Shown: positions 52,527 through 60,707, numbered from the stretch's first letter. The stretch is DNA of 64,000 nt from Priestia taiwanensis (GCF_014638355.1 NZ_BMFK01000001.1:387160-451159), one strand, 5' to 3'. Notes: generated from the letters alone by a model not told the origin. Numbers and translations: made by a program.

Positions 52527-53372
52527 ATGCGAGTTGCTTTTAAATCGGCAGAAGGGCAAAAAGAGATTTTAAGCTACTATGAATCATTAGTTGAAAAGTC
52601 GTCGGTTCCTCATGAAAAAATTATAATTGATACACGTTATGGAAAGACATTTATAATGGATAGTGGAAAAGAAGATTTGCCGCCACTTATTTTACTTCAT
52701 GGTAGTGGGATGAATTCTGTTATGTGGGTACATGAGCTGGTGAAGTATGCACGTCATTATCGAGTATATGCGGTGGATATGCCTGGGGAACCGGGAAGAA
52801 GTAGTGTCACTCAATTGCCATTTGAGGGTGATGATTTTACCAATTGGCTTTACAATATTTTTGATGTTTTATCAATAGAAACAGCAAGTATTGTCGGTAT
52901 TTCATTAGGTGCATGGTTAGGTACAAAATTTTCTATTAAATATCCACCAAAGGTAAATAAATTGGTTTTACTTTGTCCAGCAGGTATAGGTCCTCAGAAA
53001 AAGTCTTTTATGTTTAAATCCCTTTTTTATATGCTAGCAGGAGAAAAAGGAATAGAGAAATTATACTATAGGATAAATGGTGATAAACATATACCAAAGG
53101 AAATATTAACGTATCAAAAGTTAATCACAAAACATTTTAACTTTAGAAAAGAAACGATTCCTCTATTCTCAGACGATGAATTACGCAAATTAACAATATC
53201 GGTCGCCTTATTTGTAGGAGCAAAAGATATTATGATTCATTCTGCCAAGACGGCAAAACGCCTAAAGTCATTGGTAGAGTATGCTACTATAAACGTACTT
53301 CCAGATGAAGGGCATTCTCTTGTTAATCAGGGAGAGGCGATTAGAGAGTTTTTAAATGAGACGTGTATATAG
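52527..53372 (+). CDS. Alpha/beta hydrolase
   Basis: A 281-residue hydrolase with LLHGSGMNSVMW (oxyanion hole, about 55-66), the nucleophile motif VGISLGAWLG with Ser about 121, acid FVGAKDIM near 230 and His near 261 in PDEGHSLV. ATG 52527 follows CAGGTGGTG, 16 bases after DUF4180, so it ends a three-gene unit led by the HTH protein. The substrate is unknown. Confidence 0.87.
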   Translation: MRVAFKSAEGQKEILSYYESLVEKSSVPHEKIIIDTRYGKTFIMDSGKEDLPPLILLHGSGMNSVMWVHELVKYARHYRVYAVDMPGEPGRSSVTQLPFEGDDFTNWLYNIFDVLSIETASIVGISLGAWLGTKFSIKYPPKVNKLVLLCPAGIGPQKKSFMFKSLFYMLAGEKGIEKLYYRINGDKHIPKEILTYQKLITKHFNFRKETIPLFSDDELRKLTISVALFVGAKDIMIHSAKTAKRLKSLVEYATINVLPDEGHSLVNQGEAIREFLNETCI

Positions 53373-53377
53373 AAGGT

Positions 53378-53420
53378 AGAAAAAGCCGCTAGGAGATAAT
53401 TTCTTGAAGCGGCTTTGTTT
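53378..53420. terminator. Terminator between hydrolase and leftward lipoprotein gene
   Basis: AAAAGCCGCT and AGCGGCTTT (53381-53417) form a stem with a 17-base loop between convergent genes. Confidence 0.7.
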
Positions 53421-53798
53421 CTAGTTTTCTAACAGTTCGAATTTCAACACGGTCGTTTGCGGTGGGTCGGATTCTTGTATCATATCATACCAGACTTTTA
53501 CCTTTACACCTGTAACTAGTGCACTACTGTCAATTCCGTCATGAAAGCCTATAAAGATACGTTCGTTATATGTATGAATGATTTCTTGTAGAGTAAACGC
53601 TTCTAAGTCTTTCTTGTTTACATTGTTACCTTGTATAAGAAGAATTTTCCCGTTTTTCAGGACGATATAACCCGTTAATGTTTTGAAGTCACTCATTTTC
53701 ATATAATCTGCTACGGGTTCTTCTTTATTCGTACATCCAAATAAACTAAGGAGTAAGACGAGACAACCTACTAGGACTAGGACGTTCACCCGCTTCAT
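53421..53798 (-). CDS. DUF3221 lipoprotein
   Basis: A 125-residue lipoprotein with lipobox SLFGC (Cys22). The domain (TGYIVLKNGKILLIQGN, WYDMIQESDPPQTTVLKFELLE) is DUF3221, found in Bacillus exported proteins. ATG 53798 follows TGGAGGGAAAAAT. Monocistronic. Function unknown; OB-fold binding is the usual guess. Confidence 0.83.
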   Translation of the reverse strand: MKRVNVLVLVGCLVLLLSLFGCTNKEEPVADYMKMSDFKTLTGYIVLKNGKILLIQGNNVNKKDLEAFTLQEIIHTYNERIFIGFHDGIDSSALVTGVKVKVWYDMIQESDPPQTTVLKFELLEN

Positions 53799-53952
53799 AT
53801 TTTTCCCTCCAGTTAAGATAAGTTGGTGCCTTTCTTAAACATTTATTGTTTGTATATTCGTTATGTAGTTAGGCCATTCCTTTTAATGATGGGAAAGTAA
53901 GAGATGGTTATAAGGAGACGTTGCAAGTTTATTTATTGATTTACTTTTGTAC

Positions 53953-54197
53953 AGGAAGATATGGTAAGTATACAATGTACATGTCCTATTCTTAGTGTAG
54001 GGAAGGACGGAAAAGACATGGAGAAAATAGCAGTAGGAGAAGTATTTGCAACTACGGATGAGACTGAACAAGAGCAAGAGATAGAAGTCTTCTTCCGTGT
54101 AGAAGATGGAGGGTTGTCATACATAGAAAGTGACGAGGAGTTTGATAAAGTATCAACATCATTCGATAGAATGATGGATGAACAAGTATATGAATGA
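53953..54197 (+). repeat. Left copy of tandem duplication (DUF1292 gene with leader)
   Basis: The sequence from AGGAAGATATGG (53953) through the gene is closely similar to 54620-54953, including about 65 bases upstream of the start codon. The left copy lacks an internal coding part. An unrelated leftward gene (54237-54464) lies between the copies. Confidence 0.8.
54018..54197 (+). CDS. Shortened DUF1292 protein copy
   Basis: A 59-residue paralogue of the DUF1292 protein at 54684. The first 24 residues (MEKIAVGEVF..., QEQEIEV) align with the other copy, then about 31 residues are missing and the reading resumes in frame at FFRVEDGGLSYIESDEEFDKVS. The start at ATG 54018 follows GGAAGGACGG. The deletion removes the middle of the fold, so the product may be non-functional, yet no stop or frameshift was introduced. 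It may be a decaying duplicate. Confidence 0.65.
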   Translation: MEKIAVGEVFATTDETEQEQEIEVFFRVEDGGLSYIESDEEFDKVSTSFDRMMDEQVYE

Positions 54198-54235
54198 AGC
54201 AGGAAAGATTATAGTGTCTCTCCTGCTTTTTATTA
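54198..54235 (+). terminator. Terminator of the shortened DUF1292 gene
   Basis: AGCAGGA (54198-54204) / TCCTGCT (54221-54227) with a T run. Confidence 0.7.
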
Positions 54236-54236
54236 A

Positions 54237-54464
54237 TTATTCACTAACAAGGGAAACATCATATTCTCTACTAAGGTCCGCACCCATCTTCATAGCTTCG
54301 TCCTTTGTTAATTTTGATGCGACAATTTCACAGTTACATTGTGGTAGTCTCATCGCTGCTCCCCCTTCAAGTGCATGCCATCTATAACTAGAATCACAAC
54401 ACTTTCTTACTACAAAATAATCATTCATTTGATAAACAGCAATGCAATGAAGCTTATCATCCAT
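54237..54464 (-). CDS. Small Cys-containing protein of unknown family
   Basis: A 75-residue protein with five cysteines (LHCIAVY, RKCCDSSYRWHALEGG, QCNCEIV). The opening HCIAVYQMNDYFVVRKCCDS and end KMGADLSREYDVS look like a compact alpha/beta domain. ATG 54464 follows AAGGGGGAGA. It lies between the two DUF1292 copies on the opposite strand. No name could be given. Confidence 0.6.
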   Translation of the reverse strand: MDDKLHCIAVYQMNDYFVVRKCCDSSYRWHALEGGAAMRLPQCNCEIVASKLTKDEAMKMGADLSREYDVSLVSE

Positions 54465-54683
54465 CTGGAATCTCCCCCTTATAGATAGTAATATAAAAGA
54501 TATTCAACATTTTACATATTTCTCCTTTTTTTGTTTGTTGAAATCGCGATTATTTTAATGAATAAAGTCATATTTTCGGTTTATATGCTATTTTTTTGTA
54601 TATTCATTTGCTTTTTTGTAGGAAGATATGGTAAGTATACAGTGTACATATTCTATTTTGAGTGTAGAAAGGATGGGAAAGAC

Positions 54684-54953
54684 ATGGAGAAAATAGAAGT
54701 AGGCGAAGTATTTACAATTGCAGATGAGAATGATCAAGAGCAAGAGGTAGAAGTGCTAGGGGTCATGGAAGTCGAAGGTACAGAATATATTGCGGTTGGT
54801 TTCGTAGAAGAACTGCAAGAAGAGACAGAGGAAGACTTAAACGTGTTCTTCTTCCGTGTAGAAGAAGACGGCGAATTCTCATACATTGAGAGTGATGATG
54901 AGTTTGACAAAGTATCTACTGCATTCGACGCAGTATTTGAAGAGCAACAATAA
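54684..54953 (+). CDS. DUF1292 protein
   Basis: An 89-residue acidic protein of the DUF1292 family (YrzB-like): MEKIEVGEVFTIADENDQEQE, then VEVEGTEYIAVGFVEEL and YIESDDEFDKVSTAFDAVFEE. Half of its residues are Glu, Asp or hydrophobic strand formers. ATG 54684 follows GAAAGGATGGGAAAGAC. It is the full-length copy of a tandem pair. Terminator follows. The role of the family is unknown. Confidence 0.85.
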   Translation: MEKIEVGEVFTIADENDQEQEVEVLGVMEVEGTEYIAVGFVEELQEETEEDLNVFFFRVEEDGEFSYIESDDEFDKVSTAFDAVFEEQQ

Positions 54954-54970
54954 GGCTTGTCCGATGAAAG

Positions 54971-55001
54971 AGAGGAGATATGTGTATCTCCTCTTTTTTT
55001 A
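54971..55001 (+). terminator. Terminator of the DUF1292 gene
   Basis: AGAGGAGATA / TATCTCCTCT perfect stem with four-base loop and seven T residues. Confidence 0.9.
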
Positions 55002-55190
55002 TGGGGGTGCAATTCGTCATGATTCGGAAGAAGTTTTTAAGATAATGGAAAACATTGCTTTGATATCAATCATCTTAGTAAATTGTAACAAAAGTAAAAA
55101 AATGTATGTACATTTCCAGTTTTAGGTGATAGACTGTTAATCGTTGTTTTGTAGAAAAAGTTATTGCAACAAAAGAGGAGAGAATGAAGG

Positions 55191-55793
55191 ATGAAGAAAT
55201 TATTAGTAGCAATGATGGTAGCAGTATTACCACTTGGTGTATTGGCTGGTTGTACGAAGCCTGCTCCAACAGATACAGTGAAGGAATTTTTAACTGCAGT
55301 ACAAAAAGGTGATTATGAAAAGGCACGTACATTTGTAGAAGATACAGATAATGGATTTGAGTTCAGCAAAATGACAGAAACAAAAGATGGCATTAGCGGG
55401 GAAGAAATGTTCAAGGCTATCACGAAGAATTATAAATTTAAAGATCCGGTAGAAGTATCGAATACGGATGATGCAGCAGAAGTGAAAGTGGAGATTACAT
55501 CAGTAGATATGGCATCAGCGATGACGAAGACACTCGCAGAAATAATGCCTGTGGCGCTTGCTAGTGCATTTAGTGAAAATAAAGAAGAGTCAGAGAAGAA
55601 GATGGAAGAGTTAACAGCAACAACAATTATGAAACACATAACAGCTGACGATGCAGCGACAGCAACTCGTGAAGTAACATTGAATGTAAAGAAAGATAAA
55701 GATGGTAATTACAAGATTGTAGCTAATGAAGAGCTAGGAGAAGCGTTATTAGCAAAGTCAAAAGAACTAGAAAACAAACTTAAACAAAATTAA
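55191..55793 (+). CDS. Lipoprotein, DUF4878/DUF5105-like, copy 1
   Basis: A 200-residue exported lipoprotein with lipobox LAGC (Cys21) after a 20-residue signal. The N-terminal part (TVKEFLTAVQKGDYEKARTFVE) is typical of the NTF2-like DUF4878 proteins, a small exported fold. About two thirds of the residues are shared in pattern with the gene at 56018. ATG 55191 follows AAGAGGAGAG. Monocistronic. The ligand is unknown. Confidence 0.8.
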   Translation: MKKLLVAMMVAVLPLGVLAGCTKPAPTDTVKEFLTAVQKGDYEKARTFVEDTDNGFEFSKMTETKDGISGEEMFKAITKNYKFKDPVEVSNTDDAAEVKVEITSVDMASAMTKTLAEIMPVALASAFSENKEESEKKMEELTATTIMKHITADDAATATREVTLNVKKDKDGNYKIVANEELGEALLAKSKELENKLKQN

Positions 55794-55801
55794 TATAAGT
55801 G

Positions 55802-55840
55802 GCCCTTATTCGTCTAGATGCGAGTAAGGGCTGTTTTTTA
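55802..55840 (+). terminator. Terminator after lipoprotein copy 1
   Basis: GCCCTTA / TAAGGGC stem with a 17-base loop followed by GTTTTTTA. Confidence 0.75.
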
Positions 55841-56017
55841 TGTACGATAAAATGTTATCCCTTTTGTAGCGAATTTTTGTAGTCCATCACGAATATGAAT
55901 GAATGGGTAAGCAGCGAAGCGCTACAAAATACATAGGTAAGGAAGTGGATAAACGGTGTTAAATCTTTTGTTCGATTCGACAGCTTAGATACACATCAAA
56001 GAGGAGGAGAATGAAGG

Positions 56018-56641
56018 GTGAGAAGTATGAAGAAAATAGGATTTTTTCTTGTTATAGTTGGGTTATTTATTGGTGTTTTCGCAGGGTGTTCAAATAATAC
56101 TAGTCCGAGTTCGGTTCCAAAGGATACGGTGGACGGATTTTTAACGGCTATTCAAAAAGGTGATTATGAAAAAGCCCGCACATTTGTCGAGGGTACAGAG
56201 AGTGGCTTTAAGTTAGATGACATGACAAAGACGGTAGATGGTGTTGACGGAAAAGAAATAATGGATGCGGTAACGAAACAATATAAATTTGAGAATATAA
56301 CAGAAGTATCGAATAAAGATAACAAAGCGGAAGTGAAAGTAAAGATTACATCTGTTGACTTTGCACATGCATTAGGTAAAACAGTTGGTGATGTTATGGC
56401 GATGACGATGGCAGATGCAATGAGTGGAAGCAAGCAGCCATCTGAAAAAGAAATGGAAGAAAAAGTATTAAAAGAGCTTATTAAAAACTTAAGTGAGACA
56501 GGTGCAAAGACGGTTACTCGCGAAGTAACATTAACACTCAACAAAGATAAGGACGGGAACTTTAAAATTGTTTCAAATGATCAATTAGGGGAAGTTATAT
56601 TGGCAAATTGGAAAGAGTTAGACAAAGTATTTGCGAAGTAA
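56018..56641 (+). CDS. Lipoprotein, DUF4878/DUF5105-like, copy 2
   Basis: A 207-residue lipoprotein paralogue of copy 1: lipobox FAGC, FLTAIQKGDYEKARTFVEG, YKFENITEVSNK, and the shared C-terminal REVTLTLNKDKDGNFKIVSNDQLGE. It has an N-terminal extension relative to the true start in copy 1: GTG 56018 aligns with the ATG of copy 1 behind AGGAGGAGAATGAAGG, but ATG 56027 (MKKIGFF) is also possible, giving 204 residues. Divergence is considerable, so the duplication is old. Confidence 0.8.
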   Translation: MRSMKKIGFFLVIVGLFIGVFAGCSNNTSPSSVPKDTVDGFLTAIQKGDYEKARTFVEGTESGFKLDDMTKTVDGVDGKEIMDAVTKQYKFENITEVSNKDNKAEVKVKITSVDFAHALGKTVGDVMAMTMADAMSGSKQPSEKEMEEKVLKELIKNLSETGAKTVTREVTLTLNKDKDGNFKIVSNDQLGEVILANWKELDKVFAK

Positions 56642-56644
56642 ATA

Positions 56645-56681
56645 ACGAAACACCCTTTCAACATATGAAAGGGTGTTTCGT
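56645..56681. terminator. Bidirectional terminator
   Basis: Perfect 16-bp stem between ACGAAACACCCTTTCA and TGAAAGGGTGTTTCGT with a five-base loop, between convergent genes. Confidence 0.85.
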
Positions 56682-57851
56682 CTATTGTTTTTTATGGACT
56701 AACTTTCGCAATGCTATTTCTAATGGGCCTTGTAGATTTTTTCTTTCTAGTATAGTTGCTAATAGAATAGAAAGTATCCAAACAGCCACAGCAAGTAAAG
56801 CCGAAAAGCCATTACTGACACGTCCGCCTAAATTAAGTGCTACTGGTGATAAGAATAAAACAAGTAATGCCTCATTCCAAACAAAGAATGTTAAGGAACG
56901 TTTTCCTAAAGCAATGAGCGCAAGACTAAAGCATCCAGGGTTTTTCAATCTTGCGCCGATGATACCGAAGATAGCTGCATAAGCAAATCCTCCCGCAATA
57001 CCGGTTAAAATATGCAATGCTTGTACGACACCAGCTACAAATAATGAGGGATACCATGCAGTTCCTAATAAGATTAATGGTAATGCCCCTAATAAGGAAA
57101 TCGCTAATCCTATAATTGAAATGAAAGAAAGTGTTTTGATATGTTTCTCTGGTTTTGTTAATAGCTCATAGTTGGCCATCCACATCCCGAGTAAAATGGA
57201 AGGAAGAACTGGGAACATGAGATGGATAAATACAGGGATAACAGGAAAGATAAATAACCGTATAAACATTGTATTTACATACGTATCTTGAGCTGAAACA
57301 TCTGGAGCAAATCCGTAACTTCCGGTCGACTGCATAATGAATCCCCATACTACCGGAAGAAAAATAGCATATAGCGACGTCATAATAAGAAACGTCCGAC
57401 TCCATGTTTTCTTATTACGTAGTAATAATGAGCTGACGAGAAGCCCTGATATTCCGTAAGCCATAAGAATATCTTGACCGCCAATAAATACTGCCAGCAT
57501 ACCTCCAAACAGAATTAAGTACCACGAACGTCGTTTTATCGTTTTTACGGCATCTTCTTCTTTTTTTCCTTTTGAAAGTTGACTTTTATAGGATAAAACT
57601 AACCCGTATCCGAATAAAATCGCAAACATTGCCCTTGCTCTGTTATCAATAATAAGCATGCCGAAGAGGTTCACGAGTTGATCCCAAATGTCCGTACTAG
57701 CAACCCGGTGCATAATTCCAGGTTCGTTCATATACAAGTATAAGGGTGCATGGGCGAGTGCGATGAGTAGCAGCATGGCACCTCGTGCTATATCTAATGA
57801 ATAAGCACGTTTTGTCCTTCTTGTTGTTTCGGTGTTTGATGAAATGGACAT
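56682..57851 (-). CDS. DUF418 / YeiB-like membrane protein (paralogue)
   Basis: A 389-residue polytopic protein starting TKRAYSLDIARGAMLLLIALAHAP, the DUF418 N-terminus (LDxxRGxxxLxxxxxH), with C-terminal ALGKRSLTFFVWNEALLVLFL. It is a paralogue of the protein at 10137-11285. ATG 57851 follows AAAAGGAGAAAAG. Monocistronic, leftward. Likely acyltransferase-type membrane protein; role unknown. Confidence 0.8.
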   Translation of the reverse strand: MSISSNTETTRRTKRAYSLDIARGAMLLLIALAHAPLYLYMNEPGIMHRVASTDIWDQLVNLFGMLIIDNRARAMFAILFGYGLVLSYKSQLSKGKKEEDAVKTIKRRSWYLILFGGMLAVFIGGQDILMAYGISGLLVSSLLLRNKKTWSRTFLIMTSLYAIFLPVVWGFIMQSTGSYGFAPDVSAQDTYVNTMFIRLFIFPVIPVFIHLMFPVLPSILLGMWMANYELLTKPEKHIKTLSFISIIGLAISLLGALPLILLGTAWYPSLFVAGVVQALHILTGIAGGFAYAAIFGIIGARLKNPGCFSLALIALGKRSLTFFVWNEALLVLFLSPVALNLGGRVSNGFSALLAVAVWILSILLATILERKNLQGPLEIALRKLVHKKQ

Positions 57852-58399
57852 ATATGACTTTTCTCCTTTTTTATTTATGTGTATAAAAAATTGATTGTTT
57901 GATTAAATTTTAGTTCGTGTGAAAAGTTTTGTCAATTAGAGAATGAATCGAGAGGGGATTTTTATTATTTTTTGCTTTTCTTAAACACCAAGAGGCTGTA
58001 GGTGAAAAGTGTCAAATCGCGATAGATGGAAGCCTTTTCAGCATGATTTGGATACTACCGTGTAGCAGAACGAGTTTATTAATTCAAGAGTGTTATTAGA
58101 TAAACGACTATGTTATCTTATTTGTAAGACCTTATTGAACATATTGTTATTTTGGTCATTTTATTTTCTGATAGTACAAGCAATAGGTACGCTTGTGCTA
58201 GAGAAGTTAACAAGTATACATAATAGGGGGAGTTTACGACATAGTTTGTACACTAGCATATTGAATAGTATTACTAGGAATAAAGAGAGTACTATCACAA
58301 TTTGAATAAAAGATTAAAAGTTTGATTAATAGTGTGCAGGAGTTAATGAATCGATAATGTAACGAACAGAATGTTTACTTATTACTTGGAGGGATATAC
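57852..58399. other. Gene-poor region before SDR gene
   Basis: 548 bases without a supported gene. A GTG-started frame at 58090-58305 (71 codons, hydrophobic start) has no ribosome binding site. The SDR gene's site (CTTGGAGGGATATAC) lies at its right end. Confidence 0.4.
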
Positions 58400-59152
58400 A
58401 TGAGTCGTTTAAATGGAAAAGTAGCAATTATTACTGGAGCAGCAATGGGAATGGGGGCATCAGAAGCAAAGCTTTTTGTGAAAGAAGGAGCAAAAGTCAT
58501 TGCTACAGATGTTCAGATGGAGGCATTGAACGAAGTAGTACAAGAGATCGTAGCCAACGGTGGCGAAGCTATTGCGATGAAACACGATGTAGTATCTGAA
58601 GAAGAATGGGAAGCTGTCATTGCAGAAGCAGTAAACACATACGGGAAAGTAGACGTTCTTGTGAATAATGCAGGTATTTCTTCCCCTAAAACAATGGAGA
58701 ACATGGAAATGGATGAATGGAATCGTATTATGGACATCAATTTAAACGGTTCTGTTCTCGGTATGAAATATGTTGTGCCAGAAATGCAAAAGGTTGGAGG
58801 AGGATCTATCATTAACATTTCTTCCATCGGTGGTATTGTTGGGATGGCAGGTACAAGCCCTTACACAGCTGCTAAAGGTGCGCTTCGTGTATTATCCAAA
58901 TCTGCCGCGGTAGAGTATGGAAAAGATAGAATTCGAGTGAATTCATTACATCCAGGCATTATTGTCACACCGATGATCCAGCCGACATTGGAACAAGGTG
59001 GAGCCCTACCATACTATAAAGCTTACACACAACTTCCATACTTTGGCAAGCCAGACGATATCGCATACGGTGCACTTTTCTTAGCCTCTGATGAGTCTCG
59101 TTTCATGACGGGATCTGAATTAGTTATTGATGGTGGATGGACTGCTTTATAG
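58400..59152 (+). CDS. Short-chain dehydrogenase/reductase (3-oxoacyl-ACP reductase/glucose dehydrogenase type)
   Basis: A 250-residue classical SDR: cofactor motif TGAAMGMGASEA (11-22), NNAGIS (88-93), Ser in INISSIGG (about 139-142), Tyr-Lys in PYTAAKGALR (about 153-157), and C-terminal SRFMTGSELVIDGGWTAL. These place it in the group containing 7-alpha-hydroxysteroid and glucose dehydrogenases; the substrate cannot be read. ATG 58400 follows GGAGGGATA. Monocistronic. Confidence 0.9.
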   Translation: MSRLNGKVAIITGAAMGMGASEAKLFVKEGAKVIATDVQMEALNEVVQEIVANGGEAIAMKHDVVSEEEWEAVIAEAVNTYGKVDVLVNNAGISSPKTMENMEMDEWNRIMDINLNGSVLGMKYVVPEMQKVGGGSIINISSIGGIVGMAGTSPYTAAKGALRVLSKSAAVEYGKDRIRVNSLHPGIIVTPMIQPTLEQGGALPYYKAYTQLPYFGKPDDIAYGALFLASDESRFMTGSELVIDGGWTAL

Positions 59153-59159
59153 ATAGAAA

Positions 59160-59195
59160 GGAACCCCCTTGGGTGAATCAAGGGGGTTTTTGTGC
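59160..59195 (+). terminator. Terminator of the SDR gene
   Basis: AACCCCCTT / AAGGGGGTT stem with a nine-base loop and T run. Confidence 0.85.
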
Positions 59196-59202
59196 GATTT
59201 TG

Positions 59203-59265
59203 GATTGACCTCAGGACCTCCACCCTGTCAAGGTGGACACCTTCAGCTAGTGGTAACGGTCAATC
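59203..59265. other. tRNA-like inverted-repeat structure
   Basis: GATTGACC (59203-59210) pairs with GGTCAATC (59258-59265), enclosing TCCACC (59219-59224) / GGTGGA (59232-59237) with the 7-base loop CTGTCAA. The loop resembles an Asp-type anticodon loop on the plus strand, and the minus strand resembles a Val-type loop (TTGACAG), with a D-arm-like TAGCTGAAGG. No T-arm motif is present, so a working tRNA is not claimed; it may be a tRNA relic or an RNA element. Confidence 0.35.
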
Positions 59266-59339
59266 AATATGAAATACCCCTTATACTTCAAGCCAAAATA
59301 TAGGCTAGATTCACGACTTCTGTTTTCCTTCGATGTGTA

Positions 59340-59367
59340 ACGGTAGGCATTTGTTCTCCATATAGTA
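59340..59367 (+). promoter_or_regulatory. Sigma-K-like promoter of the Pro/Gln-rich gene
   Basis: CATATAGTA at 59359-59367 fits CATAnnnTA and AC at 59340-59341 lies 17 bases upstream, the sigma-K spacing. Late mother-cell expression is inferred. Confidence 0.45.
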
Positions 59368-59460
59368 AATGCAGGGGGCACGATGGGAAGGCGACGTTGT
59401 TTGTATAGACATTGCTTTTTATGAACGTGCGTTACACTTTTTACATGAAGGAGTTTTCAT

Positions 59461-60396
59461 ATGTATCCGCCACAGTTTAATAGGAGTCCGTTTCCACCGT
59501 TTCATCCGTTGTCTCGGATGGATCATCGTTTTGGCCATCATGAAAATCCTCAATTACAATCGATGTTTCAACCGTATCATGGGCCATCGATGTTTGGAGG
59601 ATATCCTAGCAATACATTTTCGATACCAAATATGTTTGGTGGAGAAATGCAGGGGATGCAGGGATTCGGATCGCCATTTCAATCGTTTCCAAGTCATGGA
59701 ACACCGATGGATATGACGTATAGTTCGTCTCCATTCAGAGGGGATATGTACGGCTGTCCACCGCAGCAACCTTGTATGCAGCCACAACCTTATTACCAAC
59801 CGCAAAGCTATGTACAACCACAACAAGTAAGCCCAGTAGCAGAACTGCCGATGCAGCAACCAATTACGGCGCCGCCGCCACCACCAGAACCGATTGCGGT
59901 ATCACCGATGGAATCGAAACCAGTACCACAGTTACAACCACTTACAACACCAACGCCACCACCACTTACAGCGCCAGCTACGGAAGGACCGGTTCCGACA
60001 CAAATAAAGGTATACAGCATTGAAGGGAAATTGACAGAAGCAACGTATAAGACACCGGAGAAAGAACAGCCAGTTGTACAGCCGATACAACAGCCTGCAC
60101 AGCAACCAGCGCAAGAACCGTGCCAAGTAATTACGCAACCAATTGTACAACAGCCGATTTACCAGCCAACGTGTCCACAATGTATGGAAATTATTCAACC
60201 GCAATATATGCCGTGTGGGTGTGGAATGCGTACCCGTGTAAAGCGTATGAAGCCGGTAGAAGTGGAAGTAGAAGTAGTAGAAGAGGATAGAGAAGTTGTG
60301 TTACAAGAGACGTTAGATGAAATAAAAAACAGTATTAAGCAGTTGAAGAACATGCAAAAAGCATTTCGAGCAACTAGCGATAATGAGGGCAGTTAG
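59461..60396 (+). CDS. Pro/Gln-rich low-complexity protein, probable spore-layer protein
   Basis: A 311-residue protein with no signal peptide. Residues 1-105 are rich in Phe/Met/His/Gly/Ser; 100-235 are Pro/Gln-rich repeats (PPQQPCMQPQPYYQP, PPPPPEP, QQPAQQPAQEP); then come Cys motifs (CPQCMEIIQ, MPCGCGM), a Val/Glu stretch (VEVEVEVVEED) and a helix at the C-terminus. The overall look is of a spore coat or exosporium protein; a possible sigma-K promoter precedes it, and the YjcZ-like gene is nearby. It has no family match I can name. ATG 59461 follows GAAGGAG. Confidence 0.65.
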   Translation: MYPPQFNRSPFPPFHPLSRMDHRFGHHENPQLQSMFQPYHGPSMFGGYPSNTFSIPNMFGGEMQGMQGFGSPFQSFPSHGTPMDMTYSSSPFRGDMYGCPPQQPCMQPQPYYQPQSYVQPQQVSPVAELPMQQPITAPPPPPEPIAVSPMESKPVPQLQPLTTPTPPPLTAPATEGPVPTQIKVYSIEGKLTEATYKTPEKEQPVVQPIQQPAQQPAQEPCQVITQPIVQQPIYQPTCPQCMEIIQPQYMPCGCGMRTRVKRMKPVEVEVEVVEEDREVVLQETLDEIKNSIKQLKNMQKAFRATSDNEGS

Positions 60397-60420
60397 TGTA
60401 TGAACTAGCTGCTTTTTTTT
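60386..60420 (+). terminator. Terminator of the Pro/Gln-rich gene
   Basis: GCAG..TAGT / ACTA..CTGC paired stem around 60390-60410 followed by a run of T. Confidence 0.65.
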
Positions 60421-60444
60421 CTATTATTATCATCATAAAAAAAG

Positions 60445-60482
60445 ACCAACCGAATACGATTCATTGATCGTACTCGGTTGGT
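60445..60482 (-). terminator. Terminator of the YjcZ-like gene
   Basis: ACCAACCGAATACGAT (60445-60460) / ATCGTACTCGGTTGGT (60467-60482), one mismatch, with A-rich DNA to the left (T-rich in the minus-strand transcript). Confidence 0.8.
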
Positions 60483-60508
60483 TTGTGGTTTTTACAGATT
60501 ACATTTGT

Positions 60509-60658
60509 TTAGCAGTATCCGTATCCGCCGCCATATCCGCCGCAGCCTGAATACCAACTAGCACCTACGATAATAAGAAGAATAAACAATACTACTATTA
60601 GGGCAAAGCCATTTCCATGATGATGGTGATGCCCATGTCCGCGATTATCAGAACCCAT
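60509..60658 (-). CDS. YjcZ-family sporulation protein
   Basis: A 49-residue protein: MGSDNRGHGHHHHHGNGFAL is its first 20 residues, followed by the hydrophobic helix ALIVVLFILLIIVGASW and a Gly/Tyr/Cys tail. FALIVVLFILLIIVGA is the hallmark of the YjcZ family of small spore-forming membrane proteins. ATG 60658 follows GGAGGTGTGAT. The His-rich N-terminus replaces the usual Gly/Tyr one. It is too short for standard gene finding in many runs. Confidence 0.85.
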   Translation of the reverse strand: MGSDNRGHGHHHHHGNGFALIVVLFILLIIVGASWYSGCGGYGGGYGYC

Positions 60659-60707
60659 TTCTTATCACACCTCCGAATAAAATATGTTAAAGCAAGGGAG
60701 TTTTACC

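Noticed and set aside
58090..58305. 71-codon hydrophobic frame upstream of the SDR gene.
   Set aside because: GTG start without ribosome binding site, no family pattern and unusual composition; not supported.
59203..59265. A functional tRNA gene (Asp on plus strand or Val on minus strand).
   Set aside because: No T-arm and wrong length; kept only as a tRNA-like structure.
59808..60204. Long frames on either strand inside the Pro/Gln-rich gene.
   Set aside because: They arise from the repetitive CCA/CAA composition and have no ribosome binding sites.
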